Assembly: GCA_022709925.1 (NCBI GenBank)
Contig: JAKLHX010000018.1
Coordinates: 1-12,206, forward strand
Source of the DNA: Candidatus Margulisiibacteriota bacterium
GTDB lineage: Bacteria; Margulisbacteria; WOR-1; JAKLHX01
Reading direction: 5' to 3'
DNA length: 12,206 bases
In this document: piece by piece, positions 7,503 through 12,206 of the stretch
Layout of the letters: each line of letters begins with the position of its first letter
Position numbering within the stretch: the stretch's first letter is position 1
Position numbers and translations under genes: made by a program
The notes under the pieces: model-generated
The model's database searches: none
What the model was told of the DNA's origin: nothing
Seen by the model: only the letters and a program-made list of their open reading frames with translations

Positions 7503-7577
7503 GTGAAATTCTCAGAAAAATCGTTCGATAAGGTCTTGGATGATCTTAAAAAAATAAAGAAGGAGAATGTATTATGA
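7503..7577 (+). CDS. Possible 24-residue leader peptide overlapping the kinase start
   Basis: GTG at 7503 opens a 24-codon frame whose TGA overlaps the kinase ATG as ATGA. The product would be highly charged and Lys-rich (ending DDLKKIKKENVL), with a heptad-like helix pattern. The kinase ribosome-binding site AGGAG lies inside it, so if translated it would be coupled to the kinase. It has no Shine-Dalgarno of its own and no recognisable homologue, so it may simply be an open stretch of leader. Confidence 0.25.
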   Translation: MKFSEKSFDKVLDDLKKIKKENVL

Positions 7578-8914
7578 CGGTTGCTGCAGTAAGGCCTTTT
7601 TCAGTAAATATCTACGGGCATGTTTGCGGAGATTATTCCACTCCGATACGGAATTTAAGCGGAGCGGAGGCTATTTCATCGCAAAGAAGCGTCCTTGGGA
7701 TCCCGGGCCTAGAAAGAGGAAAGCTGATGACCACAGCCCAACTTAAAGCAGGCTGCGGTCTCACGATCGGGGATGTTTGCAATCAAAACGGATGGAACAA
7801 ATCGGGGCTCGGTTTCAGCAAAGGCGGCCCGGCGGCATCTGCAGCTCTCGCGGCATTTCAATTGGCATCGAATGCGGGACAGGTGCGTTATTGGGGAGTA
7901 GTGGGAAATGATCAGATCGGCACCAAGCTTGCACAATATTTTTCAAGCTATAATATGCCGACAGAAACATTAATAAAAGTTCCGGGACTACACACCTCAC
8001 ATACCCTTGTAATAAATGAACAGGTCGAAGGGGATCATGACGCACAAAGGACTTTTATCCATGAACCGGGAGCAAACGGAGAAGTAACATTTGAGACATT
8101 CTCTGCATCCGCTTTTGAAGTACATGAAGGCGCGAGGAATGTTTTCATGGTCGGAGGAAGCTTTCTCATGCCAAAATTCCATCCGCAGGGAGTGCTAGGG
8201 ATATTTGAGCGCGTGAAAGAAGCCGCTTCACACAAGAAAGACGCCGATGTAATAACCATACTAAATACGGCACACGACCCGAGCGGGAATTGGGATTTAG
8301 GTGAAAACGCGGCCGATCTGATCGACACGCTTATCATGGACTTTGATGAGGCAAAAGGGATAGCAGGAATGGATGTGTCCGAAAATAATATGCCGACGCT
8401 TTTAGACTGGTTCAAACAACACGGTTTCAGAAATGCCGTAATAACCAATGGAACAAAAGGAGCATATGTTTATTCGACAGATGACAATGTACTTTTGCCG
8501 GTCCCTCAACATCTTCCGATGCACTTCCCTGCTTCGCGCTATGTCATGAAACTTGACCGTCCAAAATACGGACTTGGCTGCGGAGATGTCACTGCGGGAG
8601 CATTGGCAGTAGCAATAGCAGAACATATGAACCTTGAGACGGCCATGCTTTTTGCGATGTCTGCGGGAGGGACATGCGCCCTTAACGAACCGGGAGAAAT
8701 AGGAGGTCCTTGCAAACAAGGAGGACAAAGGTCCCGCGCCAATGAAACAGATCCTCAGACCGTTTTTGAACAGGTCTTTGAAAGAATGGAAAACCAATTC
8801 GATCCGGGACCTTCAATAATGGCGCTTCCCGGAATTGATTACGACGCCATGGCAGCAAAAGCTTTAGAGGCACAAGAGGAACCGATTTTAGAAACGCCGA
8901 AAACGCCTGCTTAA
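7574..8914 (+). CDS. Divergent PfkB/ribokinase-family kinase
   Basis: Cytosolic kinase of the ribokinase fold, which phosphorylates a sugar, nucleoside or similar small molecule with ATP. Signs of the fold: N-terminal strand NIYGHVCGDY; the substrate-side GG motif GFSKGGPAASAALAAFQLA (G84, G85); VRYWGVVGNDQIGTKLA; AVITNGTKGAYVY; and GLGCGDVTAGALAVAIA, with D338 as the catalytic base in the anion-hole motif. GCGD replaces the usual GAGD, and the segment at 354-376 (AMSAGGTCALNEPGEIGGPC) fits the helix that closes the active site. At 446 residues it is about 100 longer than a typical PfkB kinase, from an extended N-terminal region and a C-terminal tail rich in Glu and Pro. The ATG is well placed after AGGAG (7561-7565) with 8-nt spacing. 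The substrate cannot be told from sequence. A terminator lies 112 nt after its stop. Confidence 0.8.
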   Translation: MTVAAVRPFSVNIYGHVCGDYSTPIRNLSGAEAISSQRSVLGIPGLERGKLMTTAQLKAGCGLTIGDVCNQNGWNKSGLGFSKGGPAASAALAAFQLASNAGQVRYWGVVGNDQIGTKLAQYFSSYNMPTETLIKVPGLHTSHTLVINEQVEGDHDAQRTFIHEPGANGEVTFETFSASAFEVHEGARNVFMVGGSFLMPKFHPQGVLGIFERVKEAASHKKDADVITILNTAHDPSGNWDLGENAADLIDTLIMDFDEAKGIAGMDVSENNMPTLLDWFKQHGFRNAVITNGTKGAYVYSTDDNVLLPVPQHLPMHFPASRYVMKLDRPKYGLGCGDVTAGALAVAIAEHMNLETAMLFAMSAGGTCALNEPGEIGGPCKQGGQRSRANETDPQTVFEQVFERMENQFDPGPSIMALPGIDYDAMAAKALEAQEEPILETPKTPA

Positions 8915-8948
8915 AAAGCGGTATTTGGCATGAAATCCCTGCCTGTTT

Positions 8949-8978
8949 TTGACGAAAATAAGGCATGGGAGCTATAAA
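8949..8978 (+). promoter_or_regulatory. Sigma-70-like promoter P1 before the histidine kinase
   Basis: TTGACG (8949-8954) and TATAAA (8973-8978) are separated by 18 nt. Transcription would start near 8985, downstream of the ATG at 8965 that opens the histidine-kinase frame. If active, that ATG is not used from this promoter. Confidence 0.5.
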
Positions 8979-10116
8979 CAAGGCTTTGACGGCACCGGTA
9001 TCCAGGTGTATACCTAATAACGTTTGCAGCAGGCTATCAACGCCTGTTGCGGTTTTTTCTACGGTTTTACGGAATATATCCCATATAAACCCGCAATTTT
9101 CCGCCTTGTTAAGAACTGACGATAACAAAATATTGCGAGAAAAGATCGACACCTTCATACATCCTCAGTATCTGGCCGGTTTTTACACGGCATTAAGAAC
9201 AACGGCCCCCTGTTGCGGGACAAGCCTGGTTTTCCTTAACAGCACCGGCGCGACAAGGCCACTACCGACGGCGGTAATACGATTCAAAGACGCATATTTA
9301 ATGAGGGTGTTTGCGGAAAGAAGCGATATGATCATGGATAGCGAGGCCTCTATAGAAGAGGTCGGCGCGGGATTGCTGCACGATATAAACAATGCGCTTG
9401 GGGGCGCCGTAGGCTATGTCGGATTAACAAAGCTGGAGCTTAGTGATCTCGGGATGTTCTTAAGTTCTCTCGTCACATCCCGTGATCCGGAGGCCATAGC
9501 AGAGGTTTTGAGAGACCTGCCAAGAGCGACCTTAAGTCTGGCCAATATAATTGAAGGGTTCGACTCAATCGAAAGATCACACGAACATTTATCTTCAATA
9601 TTAAGAGGTTTCCGAGACTTCTGTTCCGGAGAGACCAAAACAGACCGGCATTTTGAGGTGCCAGATGCGATAAGGTCTTCGATCGCCATAGGCAAAGGCA
9701 TAGCCGAAGCCATAGCAAGAGGAAAGAGCATATCAATAAACATTTCCTATGAAGGGCCGGAAGAAAGGACGTGCGCCATAGGGAATTCCATAGAATTACA
9801 AAGGATAATAATAAACCTGATAAAGAACGCCGCTCTTGAATTTTGCAAACCGAACAATCAAATAAAAATCGAGTGGACTACCAGTAAAAGCGCTAACGAT
9901 AAAAAGTTCATCGTGATAAAGGTAAAAGATTCGGGGGCCCCTATACCCAAGCCGCTGGCAAACCGGCTTTTCACAGGGAAAGTCGAGTCGACCCACGGCG
10001 GGACGGGAATAGGGCTTCTCACCTGCGCGCAAATAATACACGGGTTCGGCGGAGAAATAAGATATCAATCCATACCGGACAAGTGTTTCGTAATAACACT
10101 CCGGGCCGCGGAATAA
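8965..10116 (+). CDS. Soluble PAS-type histidine kinase-like protein, start uncertain
   Basis: Two-component-type sensor kinase without membrane helices, so it would sense something in the cytoplasm. The longest frame is 383 residues. From about 40 to 125 it looks PAS-like (FIHPQYLAGFYTALR, PLPTAVIRFKDAYL). The dimerisation helix holds GLLHDINNALGG with H139 as the likely phosphoacceptor; the ATPase domain has the N box INLIKNAALEF (N288), the G1 box VKDSGAPIP (D322) and the G2 box GGTGIGLLTC (G345). The ATG at 8965 has AAGG only 1 nt away, and two promoters plus a terminator fall within codons 1-32, so the true start may lie later, for example TTG at 9106 or 9133; neither has a good Shine-Dalgarno. 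No receiver domain or response regulator is present. The PHP gene follows after 9 nt in the same unit. The kinase assignment is firm; partner and signal are unknown. Confidence 0.8.
   Translation: MGAINKALTAPVSRCIPNNVCSRLSTPVAVFSTVLRNISHINPQFSALLRTDDNKILREKIDTFIHPQYLAGFYTALRTTAPCCGTSLVFLNSTGATRPLPTAVIRFKDAYLMRVFAERSDMIMDSEASIEEVGAGLLHDINNALGGAVGYVGLTKLELSDLGMFLSSLVTSRDPEAIAEVLRDLPRATLSLANIIEGFDSIERSHEHLSSILRGFRDFCSGETKTDRHFEVPDAIRSSIAIGKGIAEAIARGKSISINISYEGPEERTCAIGNSIELQRIIINLIKNAALEFCKPNNQIKIEWTTSKSANDKKFIVIKVKDSGAPIPKPLANRLFTGKVESTHGGTGIGLLTCAQIIHGFGGEIRYQSIPDKCFVITLRAAE
8986..9014 (+). promoter_or_regulatory. Sigma-70-like promoter P2 before the histidine kinase
   Basis: A second TTGACG (8986-8991) is followed after 17 nt by TATACC (9009-9014), starting only 7 nt after P1 ends. 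Transcription would begin near 9021, just before the terminator hairpin. The -10 is weaker than that of P1. Two such units in 66 bases is more than I would expect by chance, but neither is proven. Confidence 0.4.
9026..9058 (+). terminator. Intrinsic terminator between the PfkB-type kinase and the histidine kinase
   Basis: GCAGCAGGC (9026-9034) pairs with GCCTGTTGC (9042-9050) in a 9-bp stem with one G-U pair and a 7-nt loop. Two bases later comes a run of six T (9053-9058). This is a textbook Rho-independent terminator on the plus strand. It could end the kinase transcript (stop at 8914), end a short RNA started at P1 or P2, or act as an attenuator for the genes beyond. It lies within codons 21-32 of the longest histidine-kinase frame. 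Confidence 0.75.
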
Positions 10117-10125
10117 AAGGACATT

Positions 10126-11457
10126 ATGAGAACCAGGATCATAAAGACCAATATAATGACCAGCCATTGCCTCGGGCTGCTCAAGCGCCTTCCGACAATG
10201 CATACAACTCCCGCGGAAAGGGCTGCGATCGCCGACAATATAAATACTGTCATCAACGCCGATATGGCAAACAGGCTGTTCCAGCAGTCGGTCAGGCTGA
10301 ACGATCCTCATGTACATACGACGATATCGGACGGAAGGTTCACTCCTAATGAGGTCTTTGACCGTGCCGTCGAAAGGACCGTAGGGACAATAGCATTGAC
10401 GGACCATGACAGGACGGGAAATATAATTCAAGACATGATGTCGGCGGCACAAAAAGGAGTGGATTATACCTTCGGCGGAGTCGAGCTTACGTTCTTTCCT
10501 GACGGGAACATAACGCATATCAAGTGCTATTTCAATCCTTTTGACCCTGAATTCCCAAAGATGGTATCGGAACACAGGCAGGCGAACAGGGACCTCTTTG
10601 TGGCGCAAATAATCTCGACCAGGAACCTTCCGAACTATCTTATATCCAAAGTCTTTGATCCCAGGACACACGCGCTCCACAGGATAATGAGGAGCAGAGG
10701 GATCGCTCCTTCTCATGCACACAGGATAATAAGAACAGCCCTGGACAGGTTCAAGAACCTCGACAGGACAGGGATCGAAAAATTGAGACAGAATATCGAA
10801 AGGACCGGGGACATCGTAGGGTCGCTCGCTTCAAACGGAGTAGAGGTCTTATCCCCAAAACCTCAGGATAAGGACGCTTTCAGACAGTTCACTTACTATC
10901 TTGCGCTTAATAACCTTTTGGGCTGCAGCGCGATCACGCCCGTAATGTCCGATACTCTCCAAAGATTTGCCGACAGAGGGGCATGGATCACTTTCGCCCA
11001 TCCCGGCAGGAACATGAGATACGGGATGAGCCTTGAAGAAATAGCCGGGACCATAGGCGACCTGAAAAGGAAAGGGCTTCTTCACGGGATAGAGACCGAC
11101 CACCCTCTTCATTCCGTAAGCCAGCAAAGGCTATTCTCAAATATGGCCGAAAATCTTGGGGTCGAAAAGGACGGCGGTTCGGATTTTCACGGACATGCAA
11201 GAGAAGATTTTGTAGAGATCGGATCGGGAATAAACTGGAATTCATGTGTAGACTATCGGCTCTTTGTAAAAGTACGCGAGCACCTGATAAGTCCTCTCAT
11301 CCTGGCCGGGGATGAGCACTTTTTATTCGGCAGGTTTGCGAAAAGTTTTGATTATTACAGAAAAGCTCTGGCCATAGATCCTTATGATTTCGGGACCTAT
11401 TCCAAGCTGACAAACTCCATAGAATATCCGGATCTAAAACAAAGAGGCCTGATCTGA
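10126..11457 (+). CDS. PHP-domain metallophosphoesterase with C-terminal TPR-like hairpin
   Basis: A 443-residue protein of the polymerase-and-histidinol-phosphatase superfamily. Its core motifs match the TrpH/RNase AM kind, which hydrolyse phosphoesters such as nucleoside 3',5'-bisphosphates: DPHVHTTISDGRF (D60, H62, H64), ALTDHD (D93, H94, D95), GVELTF (E120), FAHPGRN (H292) and GGSDFHGH (D353, H355, H357). All expected metal ligands are present. About 170 residues between E120 and H292 form a large, partly basic insertion. After the PHP core, residues about 398-431 (GRFAKSFDYYRKALAIDPYD) read as one tetratricopeptide-like helix pair, a likely protein-contact site. A 59-residue N-terminal extension precedes the first motif. 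The ATG follows AAAGGA with 4-nt spacing and is 9 nt after the histidine-kinase stop. Its 3' end overlaps the convergent endonuclease Q gene by 24 bases. The substrate is not determined. Confidence 0.85.
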   Translation: MRTRIIKTNIMTSHCLGLLKRLPTMHTTPAERAAIADNINTVINADMANRLFQQSVRLNDPHVHTTISDGRFTPNEVFDRAVERTVGTIALTDHDRTGNIIQDMMSAAQKGVDYTFGGVELTFFPDGNITHIKCYFNPFDPEFPKMVSEHRQANRDLFVAQIISTRNLPNYLISKVFDPRTHALHRIMRSRGIAPSHAHRIIRTALDRFKNLDRTGIEKLRQNIERTGDIVGSLASNGVEVLSPKPQDKDAFRQFTYYLALNNLLGCSAITPVMSDTLQRFADRGAWITFAHPGRNMRYGMSLEEIAGTIGDLKRKGLLHGIETDHPLHSVSQQRLFSNMAENLGVEKDGGSDFHGHAREDFVEIGSGINWNSCVDYRLFVKVREHLISPLILAGDEHFLFGRFAKSFDYYRKALAIDPYDFGTYSKLTNSIEYPDLKQRGLI

Positions 11458-12206
11458 TCTTGCTGCGCGGTCTTTTTTACTGAATATCTTTATTTCGCCG
11501 TACTGCCCGTCATAACCGGGAGAAATGGATATTTGTCCTTTCCTTACTCTTTCGATCCCTTCCACCACAATAGGAGGGATGAAAGTAGAAAGGTCCTCCG
11601 CGGACCTGTTGAGCAATATATCAAACTCGCTGCCTCCGGATGATATGGCTTTTATATAATCGTTCCTTACGGATGCGGAGTCCACGCTCTTATCATAAGC
11701 TTCGGCAAATATCTCTATCAGAGGGACCAGGTTCTTGAACGGTATCGGGTTATACGGCTTAAAACCTTCATCCCTGTCGGCAAGCTCTTCCACCCTGTGG
11801 AGAACCCCAAGTGTCAGCGGTTTCCCGCACTGAGGACATTTGGCTTTCTTTTTTTGGGTATCTCTCGGATGCGAGCAGACTTTACACGACCTGTGTCCGT
11901 CGTAATGATATTTCCCCTCTTCCGGGAAAAATTCTATCGTGTACAAGAATCTTTTTGGGTCTTTTGCCCTAAGCGCCGAAATTATGCCTTTATAAGAAAG
12001 CTCGGTATCGAACATATTGGCTTCCCTGCCTATCTTATAAGGAGAATGCGCATCGGAATTGGATATAAGGGCTATTCTGTCAAGAGCGCTTATTCTCCAG
12101 TTCATCGCCGGGTCCGAAGAAAGACCGGTCTCGGCAGCAAAAATGTTCCTTGAGTATTCGCCGAAACATTCCTCAATACTGTCGAATCCGCTGTTAGAAC
12201 CGAACA
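11434..12206 (-). CDS. Endonuclease Q family protein, 5' end beyond window
   Basis: Homologue of endonuclease Q, a PHP-family enzyme that nicks DNA 5' to deaminated bases (uracil, hypoxanthine, xanthine) and abasic sites; described from Thermococcales and other archaea and from some bacteria. The last 256 residues are present. Recognised in order: FGSNSGFDSIEECFGEYS, AAETGLSSDPAMNW, ISNSDAHSPYKIGREAN with the PHP metal ligands D and H, FDTELSYKGI, TIEFFPEEGKYHYDGH, a four-cysteine zinc site (CKVC ... CPQC, 11886-11827), GVLHRVEELADR, and a C-terminal tail. The ATG at 12105 is internal, because conserved family sequence continues upstream to the edge, so the N-terminal PHP half is missing only because of the window. 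The gene faces the PHP phosphoesterase gene tail to tail, each stop lying inside the other gene. Confidence 0.92.
   Translation of the reverse strand, partial: FGSNSGFDSIEECFGEYSRNIFAAETGLSSDPAMNWRISALDRIALISNSDAHSPYKIGREANMFDTELSYKGIISALRAKDPKRFLYTIEFFPEEGKYHYDGHRSCKVCSHPRDTQKKKAKCPQCGKPLTLGVLHRVEELADRDEGFKPYNPIPFKNLVPLIEIFAEAYDKSVDSASVRNDYIKAISSGGSEFDILLNRSAEDLSTFIPPIVVEGIERVRKGQISISPGYDGQYGEIKIFSKKDRAARSDQASLF

Noticed and set aside
8927..8950. Hairpin GGCA...TGCC followed by T5 just after the PfkB-type kinase stop
   Set aside because: A stem of only 4 bp with a 9-nt loop is too weak; the strong terminator at 9026-9058 is a far better candidate.
9796..10722. A 308-codon open frame on the minus strand
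   Set aside because: It lies antisense to the histidine kinase and the PHP gene, both of which have clear family motifs; its translation shows no domain and looks like a mirror of their codon bias.
11434..12105. Treating ATG 12105 as the true start of the endonuclease Q gene
   Set aside because: Conserved endonuclease Q sequence continues in frame upstream of this ATG to the window edge.

Overview
The window is bacterial chromosome with no tRNA, rRNA, CRISPR array, insertion sequence or phage gene that I can see, and no gene-free stretch above 300 bases. The combination of FtsK, SecD and SecF, heavy use of the ATA (Ile) and AGG (Arg) codons, and a bacterial endonuclease Q suggests an uncultured candidate-phylum lineage (the Margulisbacteria/Saganbacteria or Omnitrophota kind). 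The phylum is a weak inference from codon flavour and gene content; a marker-gene tree would be needed.

Layout. Left block, minus strand: secD -> secF -> ftsK (4508 down to 1), a tight overlapping cluster for protein export and chromosome segregation; ftsK runs off the left edge, probably only a few codons before its end. Next, minus strand, are a metallo-beta-lactamase-fold hydrolase (7487-6732) and a divergent GT35 glucan phosphorylase (6666-4567) whose reading frame is cut in two by one in-frame TAA at 6178-6180. Facing away from these on the plus strand are a 24-codon mini-ORF, a divergent PfkB/ribokinase-type kinase (7574-8914), a compact non-coding control region, a soluble PAS/histidine-kinase-like protein (to 10116) and a PHP-domain phosphoesterase with a C-terminal TPR-like hairpin (10126-11457). 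The last gene converges, tail to tail with a 24-base overlap, on an endonuclease Q-type gene that enters from the right edge.

Three things stand out. (1) The glucan phosphorylase is homologous on both sides of the internal TAA with no frameshift, so it is a fresh nonsense interruption, a base error, or an unexpected recoding. (2) Between the kinase and the histidine kinase lie two tandem sigma-70-like promoters followed at once by a textbook intrinsic terminator, all inside what would be the first codons of the histidine-kinase ORF; this looks like a short RNA or an attenuated leader, and it puts the kinase start in doubt. (3) secD and the MBL gene, both apparent first genes of their units, have a perfect TATAAT 6-8 nt before the ATG and no Shine-Dalgarno, whereas downstream genes do have one; this suggests leaderless mRNAs.

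Functional reading: SecD/SecF/FtsK are housekeeping. The phosphorylase and PfkB-type kinase could both touch sugar-phosphate metabolism, but they lie in divergent units, so a shared pathway is only a guess. The histidine kinase and PHP protein are 9 nt apart and very likely co-transcribed; no response regulator is present.
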